Positions 24,957 through 35,990 of a stretch of DNA of 64,000 nucleotides are shown in pieces; the stretch's first letter is position 1; each line of letters begins with the position of its first letter. Made by a program: the position numbers and the translations under genes. The notes below the pieces were generated by a model that had not been told where the DNA came from, made no database searches, and worked only from the letters and a program-made list of their open reading frames with translations. The stretch comes from Podocnemis expansa (taxonomy: Eukaryota > Chordata > Testudines > Podocnemididae), in NCBI GenBank assembly GCA_007922195.1, contig ML681964.1, positions 9,467,861 to 9,531,860 on the forward strand, given 5' to 3'.

Positions 24957-26047
24957 TTCTAGTCGGTGCTCCTTAAGTAGACAGATAAAAATACTTTTTA
25001 TTTGACTGCAACACATCATCATGGATAGTGTCCTTTAGTTGTCTTTTTTTCAGTTTAGTAACAGGAGTGTGCACTTGGAACTGATGATATTGATTTAACA
25101 CTCTACCTATGTGATGTACAGGAGAGGTGATGTACTTTTAATCTGAAGTAGGCACTTGGGGCCTGTTTTTTAACACAGCCTCCAATGAACCTGGTCTCAC
25201 CCTTTACATTTGCAGTTACAAAAACAAGTTTGTTGAGGTCATCTGGCATCTAAATATCTGAGCTTGTGAACCACGTACAAATGACCTACTACTTCTGCAA
25301 CTATTTGCTCTGATATGTTATGAAAATAAAAAGGCCAAGAGTTAATAAAATAATCAAGTCCTTAAATTTTAAATGGGCCAGGATCATGAAATGTAAACTA
25401 CAAAAACTGCTGAAAAACTACATTAAAATAGCAAGATCTAAATAATTTGCTTGCATATGCAATTGTTAATAAGCACAGTATGCTCCAGTTTTATCTATTT
25501 TATCCACTCTTCTCAAACAGGTTTCATTTTGTAGAGATCTAAATTAAAATACTTACACTCTTTCCAACAAGTGACCTAGACAACAAATAGAACTGGTAGC
25601 TGCTTTCATTCCTTCACTAACAACTAGCTGTAGTGAACATTTGAATTTAAGGATTTTTTTTCCTATTTGTACAAAAAAATAAGAGTAATTTTAAGATCAC
25701 AGTTTAACTATTGTAATGGAATTGCCTTCTACAGAAGCAGAAATTTTTCTAGCTGCTGACTGACTTCTGTTCTTGACACGAAAATGTATATTTTATGGTG
25801 GTGGTAGAGGGGCCACTGGTTGCCAGCAACATCATTTGTATATTTTTAAAAATTGGTGTGAAGATTTATTACATGGAGGCTCCTTGCAAACAAGTCCCAT
25901 TTCCTTCGCAAACTACTTTCACTTAGGACCTGACAAATACCCTATACACACATCTTACAGGATATTAACATGTGGAGTACCTAAAGAAAGCAAGTATCTT
26001 GTCAAGATTCATAATCATTGTGAGATACGTATGGATAACATTTAAGG

Positions 26048-26350
26048 CAGTGGTTCCCAACCCCATTCTTTACGTTACATCATCACTTTACGCTACATCA
26101 TCACTGAAAACTTTTGTGGACCACCATGTAAGCAAGCTGTTTTAAACATTTTAACATAGCCTATGGCTGATGGGAGTCAAACATATATCAAGGAGTATTG
26201 AAAAGACAGCTATTTCTAATAATTTATTATGTTCTCTCACAAACATATTTCACTTGTCACAGTACATTTACCTGCAGTAAGTATTTTCCCTCCTTACCCC
26301 CCATGGACTACCTGCAGTACCCTTATGGACCACAGATTAAGGAATAATGT
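26048..26350. mobile_element. probable hAT-type element, decayed
   Basis: The left end CAGTGGTTCCCAACCCC is a classic hAT terminus. The right end is decayed but still partly complementary. Flanking 8-mers ATTTAAGG (26040-26047) and ATTTATGG (26351-26358) differ at one base, consistent with an aged 8-bp duplication. Internal words about ACTACCTGCAGTACC and GGACCAC are typical of such elements. No ORF. Confidence 0.55.
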
Positions 26351-26358
26351 ATTTATGG

Positions 26359-29300
26359 TGAAAGTATACTTTATGGGCTTGGAATAGAAGTGAGTCATTG
26401 TGAAATTATATCACAATAATGGCCCATTCAAGGAGAAGGGAGAACAACCAAAACCACTTGGAGATATTAAAAAAAAAAAGGAACATTGCAACAAGACAAG
26501 TTTGCTTTGTTTGTGAAAAAGGATTAATGATAGTTTCTATATAACAGAAGGTGGGGAAAGGCACTCTGTATCTTTTCAGTGAGGAGATATCTTACTGAGT
26601 GGAGTATACAGAAATGAAGCATGGTTCTGTAATATCTACTTGACTGTATCAGAAAACCATCTTCATTTTTAATATAGAACTCCACTGAAGCTGTTTGGTT
26701 ATTTTCTCAGTTTATATTTTTAATGTTCTTCAGTTGGTTCTCAAAATTAAGTATGTGCAGGTCCTGAAGACAAAACAGATGCTATATTGTCTCTATGTTC
26801 TTAGCATTTCCAACTAGAGTATGACTGGAAGAGAGGAGACTAGAGATAATGATCATGTTTTCAAAATACTGAAGTAAAATTATAATATGAATTTTGGCAT
26901 TTATTGCATGAGATAAATTAAACAATATACCTGCTCTTTTATAACCAAAGATTGCTTTCTGTCTTTCTCTGAATGCCCCTTGCCTGTAAATATTTTTAAC
27001 AGCTATCAAGTTTCTTCTTTTGAAGTTTTTAGTGCTTTTCTTGTTTCTTCTGTCTCCTACTTTTCCAAATTTACCATTTTTTCTAATCACATGGGCAGTT
27101 CAAGATCAGTTTTAATCCAGACTATTTTGTGTTTTTGGTGACTTTCCATGTATCTGGAATCTTTCTTTACTAAAAAGCTTTTAGACCATTCTTCCCCCAT
27201 CACTGTCTATTACTCCCTCAATTTTCTAGGTTTCTCTTAATTCTCTCTCTTTATTGCTATCCGAACAGCTCTTCAATAAGTGATGGGAATAACTTTGCAG
27301 TAATTTAAATTTAAATTTATTTTTATAAATATAAAATTTGTGTATTAGATTTATTTTTATGTGGAGGGATAGATAAAAAGTTAGTGCAGGGCACTCTTGG
27401 TGTATTGATGTGTTATCTTTCATCTGTAGAAAACGCATATTTACAGTAATACTTATATTTATAACAAACAGTTCTCTCTCAAATTCAGTCATGTCCAGTA
27501 AGAAACAAAATTGTGGAGCACTGCACAGCAGGACAGGAAGTGAAGAATTCCATATCTAACTGGAATGAACTGGAGAGGCAGAATATAATGAACTAAGTTG
27601 GAAATTGGCTGCAGTGGGTTTATCCCTTCTCTGGCAGATCCTAAGTCACATTGTAACAATCATATGTTCACATCCTTGGTTTTGTATCTCTTCCAAAAAA
27701 AGGTGCCTGTAACCAGAGATTGTCCCTTGACATTGTGACAGCAGTTTAGTACTGACTGAAAGAAACAGTTCTTCTCTCTTGAGTTACACAAGTATACCTT
27801 AAACGAAATTCTCCTGCTCAAGTGTTTATGTGCTGAAATTGTGAGTTCTACAGGATCATGGCATAGGGTATGGTCAATAACATCATCTTTTCAAATGAGT
27901 ACTAGCAAGACTCAGGTCTGTACCTGCACAGACCCTGATTCTTCTGCCATTTAATCCAAGCAGAGTTTTATCAAGAAATTTAACAAGATAAGGAGAAAGT
28001 ACACAACGTACAGAAGCAACAAACGAGCATTCATCCTTGCTGAGGAGGGGGGAAAAAAAGCAGTTTTTCCCTACCCCAGGCATTTCTGCAGTGCCTTTGA
28101 CAAGAAGTCAGATAGTCAAACAGGACACCATGCTACTTGGAACTGCTAGGTATGCAAAGAGACCCTGCCCAGACATCAACTATTTCAAGGGGCAGAGAGT
28201 ACATTCCTGTACATTCTCAAGGTATGCCTTTTATTTTAGCTGATCTAAACAAAGCCCCACCCATTTTCATTATTATGCTAATGTGTGTTTTTCTACTTTT
28301 TTCCTACTACATAATAATACTGTTATTTAAGCTCTAATTTAACAGTTGGGTTAATAGCTAATACAGCTATTAATTATAGTTATTAAATATAGAACTAGAA
28401 ACTGTATTAGTTATAAAGGACTCCTTGTTTAGATACAAATCTCTCCTCATTCTGCAACACCTCTGACTTCAAGGGACTTACTCCCTTTTCACAGCAGCAT
28501 GAAAAGATCAGCACAAAAACTGTGGAATATATAGGGAAAACTAATTTTGTGTAGAAAAAAATATGAGCATCTTTGCTGCTGTTGTTTATATGTATCACAG
28601 TGCTCAAAAATTTATGCAATTATACTGGAAAAGCAATGATAAATACAAAGCCATTGCAGATAAACTGTGTTTATACCACTAGGTTTCTGCTTCAAAGGGT
28701 CTAACATAGGGTACTTCTGCTGATGATAATCATACAGTACTTATTTATAGCCTCAGATGTGATCTGTGCTCCTCAAGGTTAGGGAATGGATCAATTGTAC
28801 TTCCCTAACTTGTGATAGTGAAGTTTCAAAAACACCACTAATGCCAGCAAGTGACATTTCTCCTTCAAGTGCTGTCAGTTTATATGCTCTCTCTTGGGAT
28901 ATGTGTGGGCTCTCCATCAAGCTTTCTAAAGAGCTCTGATCAGTGAAAGTCATGCTGGCCTTGTCTCTAGCCATGGGATGTTCCAGCCTGTTCATAGAGG
29001 AGGCCCTAGGAACTTCTAAGGCAGATTTGGAGCTCAACTGCTTCTAGACCCCTCTTTACAGTCCCAGTCTGATATATCTAGTTTTTTCCCTGCAGCTGCT
29101 TTAATGTAAACCTCCGTCATAATTGCATCTAGCCAGGTAGCTATAAAGGTATTTAAAGCCCGTTTTGTCTCCTAAATTGGATATGGGGTTTAATCTTGAA
29201 AATTTGAGAAATAGCCAATCTGTGAGACTGAAGGGCAGGGTCAGAGAGAAATTTAGCAGAGGTGTTGACATTGGCTGGCTACGTAGAGAGAGGAGAAAAG

Positions 29301-30310
29301 AAAAAAGGCAAGGCTTATGGTCAGATTTCAGAAACCATGTACTCTTAAATGTTTCCTTTACTAAATCGATAACACTCTTTAGAACTCTTTTTTTTTTTTT
29401 TTTTTTTTTTTTTTACAGAGAATCTAGTTATAGTAAATGGGGAACTGAAAGCAACCATTTCACTGTGAAACAATCTTGCTTAACTGCAAATCTCAGGCAA
29501 CCTTAAACCATGGAGTTGCTACTGATGCCTCCACCATATAACCTGAAATACTTTAACTGAAAACATAATGGACATGAATTTTTAAAAATATCATTGTGAT
29601 AACACAGTATGTTTATACCTGCTGGGAGAAAGTTCTCTAATGCTTTTCATGTTTCCCTATAACCAAGTGACAACTTATATCAGCAGTGATGGAGCATTCT
29701 GAGCCAGCTAGATATAAGGAACTACTTTCTTTAAAATGAAATTAAAGTTTGAGAAAGCAAAATGTTATATAATGCTTATATTCCCTGGTACAAATGGCTT
29801 GAGCAGAGATAGGCAAACCCTACTAGTCTAATTTTGAATCCACTCAGTTAATTTAAACATTATTGGGTTTGCATTTTGCTCAAAAGAGATTTTGAAAAAA
29901 GCATTGAGTTGTGCGTGAAAATGGTGATAAGAGTAGATAGAGTGAAATAGATGCTGAAACAAAAGAACCATGGGACGGCAGAAAAGGAAAAGAGAGAAAT
30001 TCTTTGGAAAAATACAGTATATATACACCATACAGAGGGTGTCTACTCATGATAGAACAACCATCAAGACTTAGCTAATTGTAATGCATAATATAGATTA
30101 GATAAAACACTTTTCTTCATTTGTTTGAATTACTCTTGGAATGAATTTAAAAACAATGTATTTAAATGACAGAAAACAGGGTTTGGGAACCTTTTCCTAA
30201 TTTTACCAAATTTGGAATTGATGAAATTCCCAAACATCCTGAGTTTTGTCCATTCCTTCTTGTGTTATTATTCATCAGATTGTTAATTAGAATAAATCGA
30301 ATCTCCATAC
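26359..30310. other. KCNH8 intron, no gene confirmed
   Basis: Non-coding except for one unexplained minus-strand ORF (28753-29037, about 94 codons) listed under findings. A pure 27-T run lies at 29388-29414. No splice-supported KCNH8 exon is present here; the flanking exons at 30311 and 8074 join in phase without one. Confidence 0.5.
29388..29414. repeat. poly(T)27 tract
   Basis: Uninterrupted 27-nt T run. It may mark an old retroposon poly(A) tail on the minus strand, but I found no element body beside it. Confidence 0.9.
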
Positions 30311-30387
30311 CTCATGGTTAAGCCTGCTGATCTGCTGTTTGGTTTCTTCTGCTTTGATAACTAGCACCGCAGCACCAATTTCAGAGT
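30311..30387 (-). CDS. KCNH8: KCNH8 77-bp exon (start of coiled coil)
   Basis: The acceptor TTTACAG precedes 30387 and the donor GTATGG follows 30311, reading on the minus strand. The first two bases (AC) complete a split Asp codon begun in the exon at 31647. The frame then reads [20 protein letters not shown] followed by RLNHE, and closes at phase 0 to join VTDLTQEV at 8074. The segment is the N-terminal part of the distal cytoplasmic coiled coil, a region likely to mediate subunit contacts. It was too short to surface as an ORF and was found by splice-site and phase matching. I recognise the sequence as KCNH8. Confidence 0.9.
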
Positions 30388-31184
30388 CTGTAAATAATTC
30401 ATTCATGTCAGTAAATTATCAAAATATGGTTTCAGGTAGTTTAGGTAGTAAGGCAATTCCTTCACTTGTTCTCTGATTTTAATTTGATCTCAGGTTTGGT
30501 TGGGTGCAAATGAAGTTTACATTTAATGGCTTTTTATAGTCAATTAAAAAAAGTATAGGAGAGATGTAAATTATATAGTAGAGGAAGTTTGCATCACCTC
30601 TTCCTATGTGGAACTTGCTCTGTGAGAAGCCACAGAACTTCAATCACACACCTTGGCGATTACAAAATCAGTATATAACTGTCACACCCCTATGATCCAG
30701 TTGTTTTTGCTTTCAAAAATAATTAGTGTCACAGTGGCATCTAGACTGGAGCTACATGATTGTGTGGGAACTGTTTCCAAATCTAGGAGGGGAACATGGG
30801 AAACAGAATCTGAATTCAACTCTAGCCCATTCCTTGTGCATTACCAGTACCGGGTGGGCTCTTATATTTAGGTTCTTTCCCGATACTCTATTTCATCAGC
30901 CCTTTCAGAAGACTGCCTAGAATCTCATGCTGCTCATGGCTTCCACTCTGTTCATTTCTGATGCACTGTTAACTCCTGAATAAGCAAAGTGTTCATAGTA
31001 AAATAGCAGCCCAGTTCCAGTATGACTCTTATATTGTTTTTCAAGGTATGTCCTTACAGCAGCTAAAACCAAAATTATATTGTGTTCAGCAGTTTTAGTG
31101 GAGGTGGAGCACTCAACACATCACAGAATCAGCTCCTATATTAATCAAGAGTGATGAGGAAATCAAACTCCTGACAGGTTATTT

Positions 31185-31441
31185 ATCCTCACTTACAATA
31201 GGGTGGATGGAGCAGGACAACTGGCCCAGAGACACTTTCTTACTAGGAGGGTGGTGAAGCATTGGAATGGGTTACCCTAGGGAAGTGGTGGAATCTCCAT
31301 CTTTTGAGATATATAAGGCTCGATTAGACAAAACCCTGGGCTGGGATGATTTAGTGAGAGTGGTCCTGCTTTTTTGGCAGGGGGTTGGACTAGATGACCT
31401 CATGAGGTCCCTTCCAACCCTATGGTTCTGTGATTCTGTGA
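31185..31441 (+). mobile_element. CR1 LINE 3' end
   Basis: Contains hallmark CR1 3' words: GAAGTGGTGGAATCTCCATC, GGGGGTTGGACTAGATGACC, GAGGTCCCTTCCAACCCTAT, and a terminal tandem of the form TTCTGTGATTCTGTGA. It is 5' truncated, as almost all CR1 copies are. In intron, antisense to KCNH8. Confidence 0.92.
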
Positions 31442-31646
31442 CTGGTGATATCCAATTATATTTTTCTGTCATGATTTGTGGTCAATACAAACAACGCTAA
31501 GGTTAGCTGCATGTTAAATCCATTCATGTAACTTGTAACAGGTTTATGTAGTTAAGAATCATACAAGTAGAGATGCCCAAAAGGAACTCATCAAAAAGTG
31601 TTAACTATAACAAGCAATTTGGAAGATGGCCAAGTATATCACTTAC

Positions 31647-31753
31647 CTACAATTGTAGGAGACACCCGGGATTCCTGCCTGAGTTGATCAGAACCAAAGT
31701 CAAAAGTCTGGCTTTCTTCATTATGGTTTCCATCTTCAGTTCCATCAACAATC
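31647..31753 (-). CDS. KCNH8: KCNH8 107-bp exon
   Basis: On the minus strand an acceptor TTTTAATAG precedes 31753 and the donor GTAAGTG follows 31647. The first base completes the Arg codon split from the exon ending at 37956. The protein reads [20 protein letters not shown] then [15 protein letters not shown], with the final G starting a split Asp codon. This Asp/Glu-rich linker lies between the acidic segment and the coiled coil of the channel's C-terminal tail. A GT two codons earlier (ATT|GTAGGT) is a weaker donor and does not keep the downstream phase. Confidence 0.9.
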
Positions 31754-33640
31754 CTATTAAAAATATTGTCTTTGACTATAGAGTACTGAAAGACAGAGTC
31801 CTAAGCAATGGTGAATTTTGTAGAACCTACCCTTCGAAAAATACAGCCCACTACACAGGTGTGACAAACTGAGTACTTACTTGTTTAAACCTGGAGTAAA
31901 GAGAGAAGAATCAGACCCTTCATCTTTACTGATAATTTTGAAACTATCATTAATTTTTACAGGCTGTGAATACACCTCTAGTCTAGTCTACTTGCACTTC
32001 TATGCCATCTGTGTTCATTATAAACTGTTAGGTCTACCAGTGAAACACATGTGCTTACCATGTGCAGTCCTCCTAACTGGCTCATTAGTATCAAATAGTT
32101 ATGTTTCTAAAGCACTTTGATTATTATAGTTCATACCTTCCCCATGTGGTGGCAATGATTGCCATGGTGTAGAATGTGGACTAAGTGAAGTGTCATATCC
32201 TCCTGCTTTGCCTCAATTTGCCCCAACTAAAGGCCCATTGCAAACACATCCTCTGCATTCATGAAAGTAGAAACAATAACAAACCTAGTGCGAATGCAAG
32301 TCTTATTTATGATGATGTAGTATGGAAATTCAGATTGTTTCAATGCATTGTAATGGTCAGGCTGCAATTTCAGTTACAAGTCCTTAGGTCTTCTCAGTAA
32401 ATGGGCGACCATCTAACCAGAGGAATAAATGCCATACTGAATTCAATAAAACTTTCCCAACGTTTTCAGATATTCAGCCCTGCTGTTGGATTGTATTTCC
32501 TTTTGAGTTTGTATATGGCTAAACATGGGGTTAAAACTGCTTCACAAAGCTAATGTGAAAAGCTGCTCTAAGCATTAAAGTCAGTGGAGCTGCTGAGATG
32601 TAAGATATTGTTGAGAATCAGAGCACTGTATCAGGATCTTATTTAGAATCAGGCAGGTTATTGTGGTGTGCAAGCAGAGCCTAAGGCTGTACTAATGTGT
32701 TTGTCAGACAGAGAGAAAGGGGACAATGCAAAAACCTAAACTGACTAACAAACCCTCAGATAAAAGACTGATCTATGAAGCAGCATCTGTCTCTATAAAA
32801 GCACCAATTTGTGCATACAGAAACATGTTAACATTTAACAGCTCACTTTGTAGGAAAGCAGTTGAGACAAATGAGTAGATTTTTCTCTCATTTGTACCAG
32901 TTTTGCACCATTTGAATCCCTTGATTCACTCCAGTATATGTAATATCTGAATCTGGCCCGTAAAGGTGAAGAATGGAAAAATTAGAAACAAAGGCCATTA
33001 ACATACAATTTTGAATATTTCTTATTTTGATATATGTATGGTTTGTAACATAATGTAAGCTTTTACCCACTAATGTTTTAAAATAAACCCACGTTCTTGC
33101 AAAAGTTGATGGACTGGCAACAGTGGACAGTGAAATCTTCACTTTGTCTGCAGAACAGGTCCAGCATGGGAAGTAGTACAGCACTCCCTAACACTACCTC
33201 CCTTTGCTGAAGGGCCTCAACATGGACACAGAAAGGTGACTTCTAGATTAGAAGATAGCTCAGTTTTATGCTCAGTCAGTTCTTGACCTCTCTTCTTACG
33301 CTGATACTGTGATGGTGGTTTTTGTGATGAGGGGACGCCTGTACAATAGGAACTGCACTTTACATGGAGTAAGGATGTACTTATTCTTCTTCTCAAATGC
33401 AAGAACTCAGTGACTGGACAACTTGGGGGAATGTAGAACAAAGAACATAGTGTGATCGGTGGTGGGTTTGTGTTCCGACATGCTTGCAGCAACACAGTCT
33501 TGATCCTCCCAGTTCAGATCCCCATGTACATGCAGGGTGTTACTAGCCTCACTAGGACTCTGTGGGTGGAAGGCTCTACACCAGTGCATCTGTTTGCAGA
33601 ATCAAGATTTCAATTAGAAGTCATTACACTTCACTAATAA
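31754..33640. other. KCNH8 intron, no gene seen
   Basis: Non-coding. Short ORFs on both strands have no domains. No repeat family identified before the PLE begins near 33641. Confidence 0.45.
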
Positions 33641-33671
33641 GTTCCAGAGCAGCAGCCATGTTAGTCTGTAT

Positions 33672-34170
33672 GGGTATATCTACACTTACAGTTTAATTCA
33701 AATTAGTGAGGATTACTTTGAATTAAATTAATGCATGGCTACACTGGCTTTCACTGATTCAAACTAAGGAACTTCTAAATTCAAATTAATGAAAGCTTAC
33801 TTCAAAATTGTAAAGCCTTGCTTAACTTGGAAGTAAGGGTTAATTTGAATTTATTAGCTTGAATTAACCCAATGTAGCCATGTTAATTCAAATTAATGCT
33901 TTTTGACCTTCTTCCTCCCAAGGTGACTTCCTCTTTCTATATATTGGGTGGGGGCATGGTCCTTCTAGGGGGCCATCTTGCCACACCTCCCATGGTGCCC
34001 TTCTCTTAATTCGAACTAGCAAGTCCTGTCCATGGACATTCTAGTTTGAATTGGCTTTCCCAGTGTGGCCATGTTAATTCGAATTAACTTAATTTGAAAT
34101 AATCATTATTAGTTCAAATTAATTAGTTTGAATTAAGTTAATTTGAACTAACCTAAGTGTAGACATAGCC
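33672..34170. mobile_element. Harbinger-like MITE (copy 4), inserted in PLE left arm
   Basis: Starts GGGTATATCTACACTTACAG and ends TAAGTGTAGACATAGCC, flanked by TAT on both sides (33669-33671 and 34171-34173). Removing it leaves CTG-TAT-ATAGCAAAAAC, matching the uninterrupted relative CTGCATACAGCAAAAAC at about 50202-50218. This confirms both ends and the 3-bp duplication. The interior uses TTCAAATTAA/TTCGAATTAA words rather than TTTCGAAA, so it is a distinct subfamily. About 499 bp. Confidence 0.78.
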
Positions 34171-34517
34171 TATATAGCAAAAACAAGAAAAGTTGTGTGG
34201 TACCTTAAGGAATAACAAATTCCTTTGGGCAGGAGCTTTCATGGGCTGCAATGCACTTTGTCAGATGCATGAAGTGGAAACTCCAATTAGGAGGTATACA
34301 TACACTTACAAGGCTGAGAAACATTACAATGAGTAGGGCAAGTGCTAACAAAGTCAGTTCAGATAGGGTAGGTGAGGCACATTCACAACAGTTGATTAGA
34401 AGGTAAGAATGTATGAACAGGGACAATTACTTTTTGTAATGAGATAACCATTCCAAGCCCCTATTCAGACCCAATCTGATTGTGCCAAGACTGCATATGA
34501 GTTCAAGCTCTGCAGTT

Positions 34518-35240
34518 TCATGCTGAAGTCTGTTTTTGAATGTGGTTTTTTTTTTTTTTTTTTTTTTTTTGCAGAAGTATGGCAACTCTCAAGTCTGTTA
34601 CAGAGTGTCCAAGGAGACTGAAATGCTCTCCTACTGGTTTATGCATGTTACCATTTTTTATATTTAATTTGTATCTATTTATTCTTTTGTGTAGGGACAG
34701 TCTGGTTTGGCCAATGTACATGGCAGGGGCGGCACTGCTGGCACATGCCGGTATATATCATATTAGTAGATGTGCAACTGAATGAGCTCCTGATGAGGTG
34801 GATGATGTGTTTAGGCCCAGGAATGGTGTCAAAACTGGGTTTGCTGCAGGGATAGGTTCCTGGTTTAGTGTTCTTGCTGTACAGTGTATGAGTATTTGCT
34901 GTTGAGTATTTGCTTCAGATTGGGGGGCTGTCTGTAAACAAGGATTGGTCTGCCTCTCAAGGCTTGAGAAAGTGAGGGATCATCTTCTAGGACAGGTTGT
35001 AGGTCCTTAATGATATGTACAAGAGATTTTACCTGGGGGCTGTAGGTGATAGCCATTGGTGTTCTGCTGTCTTCTTCGTTGGCCCTCTCCTGTAGTAAGT
35101 GACTTCTGGGTACCCACCTGGGTCTGTTAGTTTGTTTCTTTACTTCTCCAGGTGGGTACTGTATTTTTAAGAATGTTTGATAGAGATCCTCTAGGTGTTT
35201 GTCTGATGGATTGGAGCAAATGTGGTTGTATCTTGAAAGT
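34518..35240 (-). pseudogene. PLE core: RT C-terminal linker and GIY-YIG endonuclease remnant
   Basis: Reading leftward, 35240-34865 translates with a few breaks to a PLE-like region. It includes MAITYSPQVKSLVHIIKDLQ and ILVYRQPPNLKQILNSKYS, the RT-to-endonuclease linker. Stops follow in the Cys/His section, and then an open piece at 34721-34518 carries MYIGQTRLSLHKRINRYK and HKPVGEHFSLLGHSVTDLRV. The YIGQT/R spacing and the HF...GHS motif match GIY-YIG endonucleases of Penelope-like elements. A run of 25 A (plus-strand T, 34546-34570) interrupts the frame just after this domain. The RT fingers and palm are missing, so the copy is dead. Confidence 0.8.
34546..34570. repeat. poly(T)25 tract within the PLE
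   Basis: Pure 25-T run between the GIY-YIG remnant and the C-terminal tail of the PLE. On the coding (minus) strand it is poly(A), and it explains the artificial poly-Lys end of the ORF there. Confidence 0.9.
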
Positions 35241-35598
35241 TACCATACTCCAACAAAATACTTCAAGAACAGACTTCAGCCTAAAACTGCAGAGCTGGAA
35301 CACATATGCAACCTTGACACAATCAGATTGGGTCTGAATAGGGACTTGGAATGGTTATCTCATTACAAAAAGTAATTGTCCTTGTTCACACATTCTCACC
35401 ATTTAATCAACTGTTGTGAATCGGCCTCATCAACACTCATTAAATTGACTTCATTAGCATTTGCCTGACCCATTCTAATGATTCTCAACCTTGAAATTGT
35501 ATAAATACACCTCCTAGCTGCAGTTCCACTTCATGCATCTGGTGAAGTGCATTGCAGCCCATGAAAGCTTATGCTTGAAGAAATCTGTTAGTCTTTAA

Positions 35599-35961
35599 GG
35601 GTGTGTTCACACAGCAGTCTTATTTCAAAACAACAGAGGTTGTTTCAAAATAAGAAAGCCCATGTTCACATGACACACCGTTGTTTCAAAACAACTTAAA
35701 CCCCATGTGGGGATGAAACGATGTTGTTTTGAAACGACTGTTTCGAAACAATGCTGTCTGAACATGTTGTTTCAAAACAACAATGACTTGTTTTGAAATA
35801 ACTGTTGTCTGAACATGCTATTTCAATTCCTGCTTTTTTCCTTAATTCAAATTAACAAACTGTTAATTTGAATTAACTTATTTCGAAATAAGGCGTTATT
35901 TCGATACAACTTGTATCGAAACAACTTGTATCGAAATAACCCCCTGTGTGTGAACATAGCC
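35599..35961. mobile_element. Harbinger-like MITE (copy 5), inserted in PLE right arm
   Basis: Starts GGGTGTGTTCACACAGCAGT and ends TGTGTGTGAACATAGCC, flanked by TAA on each side (35596-35598 and 35962-35964). Taking it out leaves GTTAGTCTTTAAGGTACCAC, which matches the intact relative GTTAGTCTATAAGGTACCAC at about 50347-50366. This fixes the duplication as 3 bp. The interior is TTTCGAAA-rich and close to copy 3. Confidence 0.85.
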
Positions 35962-35990
35962 TAAGGTACCACAAGACTTTCATTGTTATT

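Larger units (their letters stand above)
33641..35990. mobile_element. Penelope-like element, head-to-head fold-back copy carrying two MITEs
   Basis: The left arm (33641-33671 plus 34171-about 34540) and the right arm (about 35250-35598 plus 35962-35990) are inverted copies of the same terminal sequence. Between them lies a core of about 700 bp coding on the minus strand. Each arm holds the end of the element ORF: reading leftward the protein tail stops at 34429-34427, and reading rightward a second tail, NLDTIRLGLNRDLEWLSHYK, stops at 35373-35375. The minus-strand core carries a GIY-YIG-type motif (MYIGQTRLSLHKRINRYK) and an RT-distal segment (RGRPILVYRQPPNLKQI). Penelope-like elements pair RT with GIY-YIG endonuclease, and inverted terminal copies are known for them. 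Each outer arm is split by a Harbinger-like MITE. Confidence 0.8.

Noticed and set aside
30653..30920. Plus-strand ORFs of 64-72 codons near the KCNH8 77-bp exon
   Set aside because: Wrong strand relative to KCNH8, no splice phase, no domain.
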